64,000 bases of DNA from positions 55,261,044-55,325,043 of the forward strand of contig OX578277.1 of assembly GCA_951217055.1 (NCBI GenBank), written 5' to 3'. The notes below the pieces were generated by a model, which was given only the letters and a program-made list of their open reading frames with translations, was not told the origin of the DNA and searched no databases. The number at the start of each line of letters is the position of its first letter. Position 1 is the stretch's first letter. Source of the DNA: Gerris lacustris (Eukaryota; Arthropoda; Insecta; Hemiptera; Gerridae). Below, in pieces: positions 24,464 through 45,301 of this stretch. Made by a program: the position numbers and the translations under genes.

Positions 24464-25097
24464 ACATTTCGCGTCTGGTGCGGAAAGTAGCATTTTGCAT
24501 AGTAAAACCACAAGAGCAAATTTGCGTACCTACCGTGCTTTATCTACGATTTTTGGATTTTAATAATTAATACAAAAAAATACAGTTACTTTAATTAAAC
24601 AAACAGCAAATTAGTTTTATCTACGATTGGTACGAAATATAAACATTTTATCTCTGTTTAGATGCGTAGAAAGTGATTCTTTTCGTATAGTTGTATTCAT
24701 TGCGCGCGTTTGATAATTCCACACTAGTGCGGAAATAAAGAAGAATTCTTCACCTTATCGCATGATTAGCGTGTTTGTTTACATTTAACAAAACTAATTT
24801 ACTGTTTGTTTATTTAATGTAACTGGTTTTTTCTTTTATTCATTATTAAAATCCAACAATTGTAGATAAAATATGGTACGCAACTCGTGCGAAAACTGCA
24901 TTTTGATTTGCTTACGCGCATGCAAAATACTAGACGCGTAATGTACTATTGTTAAATGTAAACAAATGCACGCTAATCGTGCGATAAGGTGAAGAATTAT
25001 TAAACGTGCATGCGCAATGTATTCATTCGCAAGAATCACTTTCTACGCATCTAAACAGAGATAAAATGTTTATATTTCGTATCAATCATAGATACAA
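24464..25097. repeat. Interlocked inverted repeats (a-b-a'-b' order)
   Basis: Segment a (24464-24622, with CGCGTCTGGTG, ATCTACGAT and AACAAACAGCAAATTAG) recurs reverse-complemented as a' at 24787-24950. Segment b (24622-24786, with ACGAAATATAAACATTTTAT and TTTAGATGCGTAGAAAGTG) recurs reverse-complemented as b' at about 24945-25097. A simple foldback would read a-b-b'-a'; here the two hairpins overlap and cannot both form at once. It is richer in CG dinucleotides (CGCGTC, TGCGCGCG, ACGCGCATGC) than the flanks. It probably arose from two foldback insertions or an internal rearrangement of one. Confidence 0.75.
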
Positions 25098-27175
25098 CTA
25101 ATTAATACTTGATTTTCGGCTTATTTTTTACATTATAGCTAATACTAATATTGTTATATATGCTTATGTAAAATCAGTTCGTTGTTTAATTACTTACACT
25201 AAACTTATCAAACTGATAAATTGTTGGCTTATCAACAAAAATCTAAATCTTATTATTTACTAATTACCAATCACCTTTGAGAAATTCAAATATTACTCTT
25301 TGTTAACTAAGTTTGGCAGTTTAAACTATGTTCGTTAAGTGGAAAGGCCCCTAGTTAATTGAAATTTGGACTTCTCTCAAACCACCCTCTTATTAGTTTG
25401 ATCTTAGAAGCCCTAACTTGCCTAAAATTTAAAGCCTTTAGTTATACAAGCCTCATTAATAAGAAGTTTATCTGTTCTCTATTAAACCTTGATCCGACGC
25501 TTTTGAAATAAAAGTAGGTACAATACTTTTTTCATAAATATCGTCTATTTTGTTCCTTATTTTGTCGGAAACTTAATTTTTCAGGGGAAAGCGATTTTTA
25601 TTGTTATGGACTATCTACCTGGTATTTAAATTTTATAAGGACGATCATTTAAAGTAGTTAAATAATTGCATGAATGTAACTTTCAATCAATTAAAGAATA
25701 GCACGAAATATATGTTGTCTTTTACTTTTATTGACTAAGTGAGTTAGAAATTCAAATTGTTGTCATAGGTATCAGAAATGTATTTTTAGTTAGAAAGTTT
25801 TCATGGTTTTTTCTCTTGTCCTTCCGCATTTGAGGTCACATTAATTATTCAAGCTTAACTGTGGTGTCCGCATCCGGTGTTCTCCTGCTGTGCGACTATT
25901 GACCCATTTTTTTCTATTTTTAATTGTATTAAAATGACTTTTTTTAAGTTTTAAATATTTTAATTTGTAACTAAGTTATTAGTTCTTTCGACTGATATTT
26001 AATGGTGTTTACTCAAAGTGAATTTATTAATGATTAATTTAATTAATCTAATTAATTAATTAATTAATGATTAATTTAATTAATCTAATTAATTAATTAA
26101 TTAATGATTAATTTATTAATTCATTAATTAATGATCAAATCGTTATCAAACCTCAGTTGAGTAAATATTTTAACTCCAACCGGTTCTCACCACTTTTATA
26201 TCCTATCAGTTACTAAAAACCCCACCATTCGAACAACTAATTAAAGTGGTGGTCAAAACTAGTATGTACAAATACATTTGGCGATAAGCTGATAATTTTA
26301 CTCTATATTTTTTATTCGCTGTTTTAAAAATGTACCTTACGATTGTATCTTAAATTTGTTGATAACGATCATATAAATTTGGGTAACTAGCATAAACATA
26401 TATTAGTAATTAAGTGAAGTTGTGACAATTATTTGGGTTGGAACCTAAATTCTTGATGGCATTGTTCGGGGCAATCCTCAATAAAAAATAAGCGGTCCCC
26501 AGTTATGCTTTTATTGATATTTTCTAATATGTAAAACAACCATAGAAATCAGTTTTATCGACGATCTCTCTAATATAGATTAGTTTTATAGACTTGATAC
26601 AACTAACTAGTTTAGCCATCACCAATGAACGGGTGCCAAACATGCATTCTTAAGATAAAGACTTCCTAGTTATGGTAGAACCTCCAAGTTATTGTCACGC
26701 TCATTTGCGGCTTGTCCTCAATTTTAGCATTTTTATTTTACATTTTCTTATAATATAGACGACTAAAAATGGATCAGAACACGCCACCGTCTAGGGTTAT
26801 TCTCAAAGCCGTGATGAGATTTTTTTTACTTAGGACCTTTGAAACTATAGCGTAATTTTTATTCAATGGATAACATTTTAAACAGTTTGCATGAGGAGTA
26901 ATCTTTGTTCATATTTAGTCAATATCTACCTGCCTATTTTAATCTACTAACTTTTTCTTACCTCTCCTTATGGGGTAATTTCTAAATCCCTTACCACCAT
27001 GTATTATTTCTTACAGTACCGTTTAACTCCTCGCTTTTTGTGTAACTCTAAATGCACTGCCCGGGGTGGATATTTATTATTATCTGGGGGCACGGCAGTG
27101 CCCCGCCAAGTCGAGCACAGCCGTAGCATCCTTTTCTGGAACCAACTCATGGCAATTCGGACCCCCCTCTATTAT
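25098..27175. other. AT-rich DNA without genes
   Basis: It contains the ATTA minisatellite (annotated separately). At 27085-27105 there is a GGGGCAC-GGCA-GTGCCCC hairpin in a short GC-rich patch that the foldback at 27176 adjoins. No gene seen. Confidence 0.55.
26031..26136. repeat. 37-bp minisatellite built from ATTA/TAAT
   Basis: TGATTAATTTAATTAATCTA starts two full 37-bp units at 26031 and 26068 and a partial third unit at 26105. Every unit is dense in TAAT/ATTA cores. Confidence 0.85.
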
Positions 27176-27443
27176 TAGTCCAGGAGATAGCGTGCAAAAA
27201 AGCGTCTGACTAATATCAAGCTAGAATTTTGTGTACAAGTCAATCTTTTAGCGCCATTTAAGAATATGTGGTCGGCTAAGTTCGTCTGCGGGACATAGCT
27301 TGGCAATGCCTATTCCCAAGCTATGTCCCGCAGAGGAACTTAGCCGACCACATATTCTTAAAAGGCACTAAAAGATTGACTTGTATACAAAATTCTAGCT
27401 TGATGTTAGTCAGACACTTTTTTGCACGCTATCTCCTGGACTA
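27176..27443. mobile_element. 268-bp foldback MITE, short member
   Basis: The ends are TAGTCCAGGAGATAGCGTGC and its complement. The arms pair nearly throughout and meet at CAAGCTATGTCCCGCAG/CTGCGGGACATAGCTTG around 27309. TAT lies immediately outside both ends, a likely 3-bp target duplication. Its arms match the outer arms of the longer copy at 30404, so it looks like an internal-deletion derivative. A 3-bp duplication fits PIF/Harbinger or CACTA-like movers, but the terminus does not settle which. Confidence 0.8.
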
Positions 27444-28024
27444 TATCCTATTGAAGATACTTAGATATATAAAATTAATTTTAATTTAAAGTTCATGACA
27501 AACTGAACCAGAAATAAACATTTCACACCTCTGCCCATAGTAGTTTATAAGATGTATATGAGCCTAAAGTTTTGTCATTTTGTCACTCTCTGACTGACTG
27601 ACTGACTCACTCATCATACTTCTAAGGCACGTCTAACGATCCTAGAAACTTGAAATTTAGTTTATAGGTAGAGTTTAATGTACAAATAAAGGAAAATGTG
27701 TTTCTTTGCCCATCTAAATGATATTAGAAAATCCGCTTATTCATAATTTAAACTTGTGCTATACTAGCGCTACCTAGTAGAGAACTTTAAAACTAAAGAA
27801 TTATTTTACTCTTATTTATAGAATTTTACATTAAAAAGTGAAGTTGACACTGATTTAACAGTATTGTTCGAGATAATTATTTAGTTCAATTTGAACTAAA
27901 TCTCTTATCTTGTCTTTGTGTTTCAATCCCTTTCTTCTAAACAATTCTTATTACTCCTACTACTCTTTATTTCCTAATATTTCTTTCATTATCTTTCTAT
28001 TATATACTTACAAAAAGAAGTGAA
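27444..28024. other. Non-coding stretch with (CTGA)n run
   Basis: A short CTGACTGACTGACTGACTC run lies at about 27590-27610, in a context similar to other dispersed repeats of this genome. No gene seen. Confidence 0.5.
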
Positions 28025-28552
28025 ATCCCAACAAAAACACTAGTGTAAAAATATAAGCCAAGTCTCGCGTAAAAAGTTGTGAGATCATAGGTTTAGCCAA
28101 GTCTCCCACTGTCCGAAAAAGTTCTACTAGGTTTAATTTATCCAGTCCATGATGTTTTTCTGTCCCTCTTTATTCTCTTTCCCAAATTACTCTTCACGTT
28201 TAAATTTAAAAACTTTTTCTGACTTGGCAAAAACGCACCCCAAAGTGCAATGTCGTATTCAAATTTGTATCCTTGCGTGCTGCGACGTTGAAATGAAAAA
28301 ATAATATTTATTATTTGATTTAAGTTTGTGGTGTGTATTTGCCTAGTCAGAAAATGTTTTTAATTTTAAACGTGTAGAGTGATTGGGGAAAGAAAATAGA
28401 GAGGGACAGACAAACATCATGTACTTGCACTGGATAAATCAGACCTAGTAGAACTTACTCGGACAGTGGGAGACTTGGCATAACCTATGATTTCACAACT
28501 TTTTACGCGTGACTTGGCTTATTTTATTTACTCTAGTGTTTTTGTTAGGATT
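28025..28552. mobile_element. ~528-bp foldback element
   Basis: The ends are ATCCCAACAAAAACACTAG and its complement at 28535-28552. Inner blocks (AAGCCAAGTC, GCCAAGTCTCCCACTGTCCG and TTTTCTGTCCCTCT) recur reverse-complemented in order on the right arm. I found no clear target duplication and no coding frame. Confidence 0.7.
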
Positions 28553-28983
28553 ATTTAATTCTGGTAATAACATATATGTACCATTTTACATTTTAGAACT
28601 AAGATTGCATTTAAACTTCCGGGTTTTAACGATAACGATTTATTTTGTCTGAGTTTTCGCTCATGAAACTTTAAGTATCATTTAGTGCTCTTGAAATTAT
28701 AATCTAGCGGAATTTATTGTAACATTTATAAATATTATCGTAAATTACCATCTCCTTTAAATGTTTCAATCCAAGACATCATGCACAATTTTAACATTTA
28801 GTGTTTGATATTGTTTGAAAAGCTTGAATATATCATTCGTCCAAGCTTTTTTCAGACTTACCAAATTCAATTCTACTTAATATAATTTCACGATCAATAA
28901 TAATGCTTAGGTTCCCTGAGCGACAGCTCTGGTAAACCTTTTAACATTTGTCATTTATTTTTATTTATGTAATTTTAGTTCAT

Positions 28984-29015
28984 TATTGTTTTTGTTTTTT
29001 TGTTACAGGTAAGAG
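28984..29015 (+). promoter_or_regulatory. Candidate recursive (ratchet) splice site
   Basis: A T-rich tract of more than 20 nt ends in TTTTTTTGTTACAG directly followed by GTAAGAG, with the junction at 29008/29009. A full 3' splice site fused to a full 5' splice site with no exon between is the definition of a ratchet point in long arthropod introns. It is the best such match I saw on either strand. By itself it does not prove a host intron. It could equally be a normal acceptor for a short exon, since the frame AAG-AGA-ATA stays open for about 30 codons. Confidence 0.3.
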
Positions 29016-30403
29016 AATAATTCTGAGTATTCTTTGGAAAATTATGAGGCTCCTACGATTTCAATTCAAAATAAGGTTTAATTTATATTCGTATTTTTAG
29101 ACATTAGTTTTAACTTAATAAATATCATGTTTTAATTAGAAGCAGGAAATTTTAATTATTATTTTACAAAAATACCAAGTTGAATAGGTTGTTCATTGAA
29201 ACGATTTTACCTCAGCTTTCATGTTTTCTTCATTAAAAAAAGCATTTTTTTCTTTTAAAAGGACAGAGCAATTTGTCTTTTGTACTGTATTGCTTTGACT
29301 TTATTCGTATACGCTTCTTTTTATTTGACGTTTCTTTACGATTCAAAGAGCTTCTTTAAAGTCGGACGAGTGCCGAAGGAAGTGTTTTCAGTCTTTTGCA
29401 TAGCGTTAATTAAAGAAAAATGTAATGGAGCTGTCGTTGCACAGCGAACATGCGTTTCTATTTTATGGGAATTTAAAGTACCCAACCCATGCTGAACAGA
29501 ACCACTACTAGCTTTCCGTGCTCTAAATACATGCGTTGCATTCCATTTTCCGCTAATTAGCGTTGTAGCTTTGTTAATTGAATGTGGTTCGGAGAAACAT
29601 CAATAAATCTATTTGCTATTTTGTAGAAGATTTAAATTTGTTGCTGGGAACATTGTACTTGTCTAGGACAATTATGTTCTTGTTCATTCCCCTTTTTGAA
29701 TCCTACTTTGGTCTTGCTTGCTTGCTAGTTGATTAATTGTAACACATGTGATTAAATTAGTATTTATTCTCATTGTAGTTAATTTTACATTTTTGTTCAT
29801 TTTTACATATTGCTAGTCCAGTTTATATAGTTTATATTTATTCTTAATAAAAAATGAATCGACTATTCTGATTGTTGATAATATATAGGTATCTAGTGTT
29901 ACGTGAATCTAAATTTCTCTTAATACAACTAGCTTTTGCAGACAACGATTTGACTGTTCAGATAAGTGAAATTTCTAAACTTAATTCATAAATTAAGTTA
30001 CTATTTTTATTTCGTTTATATTTACGTCATAAAGCAAGATGATTTTTCCTCCTTATATTTTTAATTAATAGAATTATTTTAAAAGGGTATTTATATTACG
30101 CAGTACCTACATCTATTGATTGCCTCCCTTTTTTCTATATTTACGGCAGGTGCGCTTTTGAATAATAATACTAAATATGTACAAATTAAATTATATGGTA
30201 CATTTTTCACTTGTGTTCAAATTATATTATAAAAGTCTTTAAATCATAAAAAAATGATTGATATACTAACTTTGAGTAAATGAAAATAATATAATATAGC
30301 ATGAATAGTATAATTGATCTGTTATCGTAAAAGTAAACATTTAATACAAATTTATGTAATCAAAAACGGAGCTACTGTATTATAATATTTCATTATATTT
30401 TGA
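29016..30403. other. Non-coding stretch with a GC-richer core
   Basis: The section 29340-29600 is less AT-rich than its flanks. It contains a TAATTAGC homeodomain-type core and no start/splice arrangement that I trust. It could be a conserved non-coding block. Confidence 0.35.
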
Positions 30404-30974
30404 TAGTCCAGGAGATAGCGTGCAAAAAAGTGACTATAACATCAAGCTAGAATTTTGTGTATAAGAAAATCTTTTGGTGCCTTTTAAGAATTTCTGGTCG
30501 GCTAAGATCGTCTGCGGGACATATCTTGGCAAAAGGCATTTGAAAAAACAAACCGGTGGAGATCGGCCATGTCCCGTCCTTTTTGGTGGACAATGTGATT
30601 TTCATGATCCTGAGTGCAAACTTAGTAGATCAATAATCAAGTTGATGGTAGTTTGCCACTTAGTAGGTGACCTCTTTGATTTGGAGTTATATTTGGCTCA
30701 CTAATCTATTAGTGACAAACAACCATCAACTTGATAATTGGTCTACTAACTAAGTTCGTACTCAGGATCACGAAAATCACATTGTCCAGCAAAAAGGACG
30801 GGGCATGGCCGCTCTCCACCGGTTTGTATTTTTCAAATGCCTATTGCCAAGCTATGACCTGCAGTCGAACTTAGCGGACCACATATCCTTAATAGGCACC
30901 AAAAGATTTACTTGTACACAAAATTCTAGCTTGATGTTAGTCAGACACTTTTTTGCACGCTATCTCCTGGACTA
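30404..30974. mobile_element. 571-bp foldback MITE, long member
   Basis: It has the same ends as the element at 27176 (TAGTCCAGGAGATAGCGTGC). Its outer arms match those of the short copy. It adds an inner pair of arms absent there (GGTGGAGATCGGCCATG, ACAATGTGATTTTC, ATCAAGTTGATGGT and their complements), meeting near 30690. TGA lies immediately outside both ends, a likely 3-bp target duplication. The open frame at 30474-30704 is only the arm read through and is not a gene. Confidence 0.82.
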
Positions 30975-33210
30975 TGACTTTTGACAATAAATTGATTATT
31001 TTTCATCTTAAAGGTTTATTTAACTGTTAGAAAGGTCCATTAAAAACTAGGCAAAAAATAACCCTGTTCAAAAAAAATTAATGTGGTAATAGAAGCGAAA
31101 TGTTGTAATAGAAGCACTTCACAGTGAAATGTAAAAAGAGATTCAGTTTATTTGTCGAGTGGAAAATAAAGAAAGATAGAGTGATAAAAAATCACTTTTA
31201 ATGTATTTGAAAGTGTTAAATCATTCTAGACTGGTCGGGGGTTATATTGTGGTTTTATGTGTTAGGTTTTGATAGATATTAGGTGGGATAGTCGAGTGGT
31301 TATGCAGTTAAAGAGCTGATGAAAGCAAGTCCCCTGGTGGTTTCTGACCGTTGAAATTGCGAACACATATCATAACTCCCTGCAAAACACATTTTAGTGC
31401 TTATATCTGGGAAACTGTTTTTGTAGAGTTTCATTAAAATCCGTTTGTAGCCTCCGACTCTATTCAACTTAAATACGGTAGATGCGTTTTTCATTTGATA
31501 TAACTTTTTTTTTTACTTGGTTTCTCTCTTTGATGGGATTTATATTGCGGCAAAGTTTCCCTATTTTTGTGAACAGTACAGTTAATGTAAATATAATATT
31601 TAATATTAAAAAAAATACCTGCATATATATTTAAATAATAAAACAACTAAAATTACTTTTAAACTATTTGATGCCTAACCCTACTTAATTTCTAAAAATA
31701 ATATTTTTGTATGTTGTAAACACTGCTTCCCAATACCATCAGAAAATCTATTCAGCTGATTCCTTCTATAAAAGTTAACAATTGAATTGAATTTTATTTG
31801 AAGACAATTTATAGTTCTTAAGTTATTATATTAACGAAAGTTATAGATATAACAAAGCTCGATTTTAAATTCATTAAAACTTTTCTAAGGATAGTTTTAA
31901 AAATATGAATTAATAATAATCATTTAGATTTGTCTAGATTGATTTTTATGACCCTCATATTTAGGACAAAGAAATTAAGTTTGATTGAATTTTAAGTTCC
32001 AAAATTGTATCCCTCCGTCTCCGTATACGGTTGATGATTGATTGAAGTTTATATTGCATTACGCCATAAACCATACGAGTTGTTTTCCAATTTTAACCTT
32101 AATATGCAACACGAAACAAATTTCCGATTTATGACTGATTATATCCCTGCGTATTTGAAAGATAAAAATTATTTTAAGTATAAAAAAAGGTTTCATGTGG
32201 AGAAGAATTGCCGGAAAATGAAATAAATAACTGTTATTGCTGTCCTTATGACTAACAGATAGTTATTAACTTAATTGCTTTAACACGAACATAGATAATA
32301 GTTATTAAAAATCTACTAATCCTAAGGGCAATAGGATAGGCAAAGCACTCAGTCTAATAAAATAGATTCAACCAAATCTAATAAATCAAGCTACTTTTAT
32401 TTGAAATTGAGGTGTAATTAAATTACAATTTTGCATTACTACTAAACATATATGTATTAATGATAAATTTGCGAATAATTAAGATCAATGTTCATTTATA
32501 AATGTATTATTATAAGCTAAAATGTTATATAAAAGTAAAGTCAAGTATTTTTTATATTTATTCAGTTACTTAAATTAACTATAAATACGATTAATTAATT
32601 AATTAATAATTCCTTTTCTCGTCTTCTAAAGATAGATTTACTATAGTCAATGATGAGAATGTGTTATGAAATTAACGTAATCCAGAATACCATTAGTTAC
32701 CATGCTATAATATTGTTTCACATTCATGTAACGATCCTCACAATATGCACAATAATCACATTTCAGGTATTGTAGTCAATATGAGTTAAGTCATTGTTGT
32801 AGTTAATATGTTAGGTCGTCCATCTAATTTTGTAAAAAATATATTTTTTCTAGGCTTGAAAATGGCTGGTTAAGCCGAAACGTCGGCATGTAAACGTTAG
32901 TTTATTTTATTACCCTAAAAGGATCTACCACGACACTATAAAAGTAAAGTCAAGTTTATTTTACCTGTGAAACCGCATTATAAGTAATTCTTTGACATTA
33001 TTTCAAAGCCAGGTGGCCTAAGAGATTTTGCAGGAAACGCTTAAGTCTTAACAAAGCATAATAGCGTGGAGGTTTTAAGACTTTAAAATTGCATAATACA
33101 ATGCATAATTCATGTTCTAAGCATATTGTCATTAATATAAAATGTGCAGTTGTTAGTAATATCTTAAGGTAGTTAAAAAGGTTAGGTTTAAACTGCCACT
33201 CACGAAAGAA
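30975..33210. other. AT-rich DNA without supported genes
   Basis: It holds a tRNA-like A box (annotated separately). Near 32861-32892 the text GGCTGGTTAAGCCGAAACGTC resembles the stem II-GAAAC-GTC half of a hammerhead ribozyme with a decayed first core. No gene. Confidence 0.5.
31284..31378 (+). tRNA. tRNA-Ser-like relic, possible SINE head
   Basis: GGGATAGTCGAGTGGTTATG resembles the A box and D arm of serine tRNAs. About 80 nt downstream, ACCGTTGAAATTGCG is a poor B box. The spacing is long even for a class II tRNA and no acceptor stem closes. It is most likely a decayed tRNA-derived sequence. Confidence 0.25.
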
Positions 33211-33297
33211 ATGACTGCTTCTCGACAAGAGGGGGATTCATTAATTAAAGAACAAAGAGAGCCTGTAATTATTAAACTGAAATGCCCCTCCAACCAG
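33211..33297 (+). CDS. Candidate first coding exon, unidentified gene
   Basis: ATG at 33211 has a purine at -3 and opens 29 codons. They end exactly at CAG followed by GTGAGT, a full-consensus 5' splice site at 33297/33298, phase 0. The predicted residues begin MTASRQEGDSLIKEQREPVI and end KCPSNQ: hydrophilic and charged, with no signal peptide. Codons are less AT-biased at third positions than the surroundings. An in-frame stop at 33157 limits upstream extension, which supports a start here. No family is recognised, and the next exon cannot be placed with confidence. The segment is short, so chance remains a serious alternative. Confidence 0.3.
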
Positions 33298-34089
33298 GTG
33301 AGTTATGAATCCATTCACTCCTTCTCAAGTCTTCATTCACCTAGACAAAAACAACTTTACTACTATTTATCCCAACTCTGCCTATCACTTATCTACAAAA
33401 ATATGAAGATATCCGTTATTTAATACTAATGAGACTCAGTAGTTCTATTGTTAATAACTTTAGAACATAGTAATTAACTGCAACTAGAACATTAAGACAT
33501 TATTTCTTAAACTCTAGATTAAAGAATTAGCACTAAATAAAATTGTTACTAAGGCAATTATTAATTCGAGATAATATTTAACTTCTTGATATAAGGTAAT
33601 TTGATGTAGTTTATTTTCTAAAAATAGTTAGTTATTAATGTCATTTTATCATTTTGTTTATTAATCTAAGAAACTATTTAATTTTAATCTTGTTAACGTA
33701 AAAGCTTGACGATGTCTCAGGTTTCGAAAATACTAACTAATCATTGTTTTAACTTGATACTTACTTGGTTTTCTAGATGTTGTCCCTTTTATATCAATTA
33801 TGTGTTCATGGACGGGGATCGATTTATAACGATTACTCTTTGAGTTGTATTCACTGTTATCTCATGTCATAATTTCGGCTATATTTCGCCCCTCTCCTAG
33901 GCATAGAGGTGCCTGAAACATCATTAATTTATATATAAATTAAAAATATTTTAAACACAATTAGTTTTTATACCATCTAACGTAAAGCTACATACATACA
34001 AGGAAAAATGCTTTCTCCTAGCGATCGAGTGAATAGGTACAATCCAGTTTCAAAAGTTTAGTTCAGAACAGAAATCGTGATCTCCCAAT
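33298..34089. other. AT-rich unique stretch
   Basis: Nothing recognised. If the exon at 33211 is real this is the start of its intron. Confidence 0.5.
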
Positions 34090-34436
34090 AACTTAAGGTG
34101 TTATCGTTATTAATCTGGGCCAAACTTCAATAGTTAACAAAATTTAAAAAGCAAACGTTATTAATTTGAGCCAAACTACTATCGTAATCAAAACTTAAAG
34201 AGTGTAATCTTAATCAATCCTCACCAAACTATAATTGTGAACACAACTTAAGGAGTAATCGTTATCAATCTTTGCCAAACTACTGCAGTAAACAAAACTT
34301 AAGGAGAATAATCGTAGTCAATCCTCGTCAAACTATAACAGTGCCCACAACTCAAACAGTAATCGTTATAAATCTGTGGAAAACTGAAATTAATAATTAT
34401 ACTCAAGGAGCAATCGTTATCAAAAGTCAAGAAAGA
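34090..34436. repeat. ~52-bp minisatellite, about 6.7 units with dimeric order
   Basis: Units start with AACTTAAGGAGTAATCG-like text at 34090, 34141, 34192, 34245, 34296, 34349 and 34400, spaced 51-53 bp. Each carries a GCCAAACTACT or ACCAAACTATA core. Units 3 and 5 resemble each other (AATCCTCRYCAAACTATAA) more than their neighbours, and units 2 and 4 share GCCAAACTACT, so a 104-bp dimer was probably the amplified unit. The copies are diverged, so the array is old. Confidence 0.85.
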
Positions 34437-36732
<2,296 letters not shown>

Positions 36733-36975
36733 TTCATAATCATTATTAAAATAGTCTGCCAATGAGTGAGGCAAATTGCCGAAAATGGGCTATTTATGAC
36801 CTACCATCATAATTTCATTAATACAAGACGAGTAATTTTAAAGATATGTTGGTTTGCAAGAAATGAGTGACAGACCGACAGGCAGTCACGGGACCAAAAA
36901 CGTTCCCTGATGACTAAAACGGATTTCTTTCTTAGAATTTTTGAAAACGGTTGCGGTAAGCTCGGAAGCAAAATG
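36733..36975 (+). repeat. Family-A repeat
   Basis: It starts TCTGCCAATGAGTGAGGCAA. It continues with GGGCTATTTATGACCTACC, GACAGACCGACAGG, CGTTCCCTGATGACTAAAAC and GGATTTCTTTCTTAGAATTT, and ends GGTAAGCTCGGAAGCAAAA. This is the clearest short copy of the family and lacks a long interior. Confidence 0.65.
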
Positions 36976-44635
<7,660 letters not shown>

Positions 44636-44945
44636 AAAAATTCCAAGATAGATCCATTTCAGACATCAAGGAACATTTTTGGTGCAGTAATTGTTTGTCG
44701 GTTTTTAATATTTGCGCCCCTACAATATCTTAAAAACTAAGAAAACTAAAAACTATTGTGAAATACTAATTCCCTACATAAATAAGTATACGTGGTGCTT
44801 ATTTTTATTTATATTATCGACTTATTACAATGCAGCACTACTTGTCTTATTTTAATGGCATTTGGGAAGTAGGTCATAAATAGTCCATTATTGGTCCCAT
44901 ATAAGTTTCATCATTTTGTGCCTATTGGGTTTTCTTCCACATGCG
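44636..44945 (-). repeat. Family-A repeat interrupted by an ~80-bp insert
   Basis: On the minus strand it reads CTGAAATGGATC, then TGTTCCTTGATGTC, in family-A order. The ATGGGACCAATAATGGAC and CTATTTATGACCTAC blocks lie at the other end. Between them (about 44755-44840) is an 80-bp segment with TACGTGGTGCTTATTTTTAT. That segment recurs outside any family-A copy at 47668-47752, so it is probably an insert. Confidence 0.6.
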
Positions 44946-45000
44946 CACAGTTTTAAGTATTATTACATATATTAAATTATACAATTTTGTATTTACACAC

Positions 45001-45128
<128 letters not shown>

Positions 45129-45301
45129 TATATATGTATATATATATGTATTAATATTTTACTCTTTTAAAATTTTGTCGGACGTATACATTTCACATGT
45201 CATATTCCATTAATATGCCTTATAATAATTCTGATTATTATTTTTTTTTTATTAAGTATTTTTTTAAATATTCTTTTACTTATAAAATAATAATAATATC
45301 A

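Noticed and set aside
29340..29420. GRVPKE reading, briefly considered as a nuclear-receptor hinge
   Set aside because: Only a few residues match; no zinc-finger cysteines occur nearby in frame.
30474..30704. 76-aa open frame
   Set aside because: Lies entirely in one arm of a palindromic element, with no protein features.
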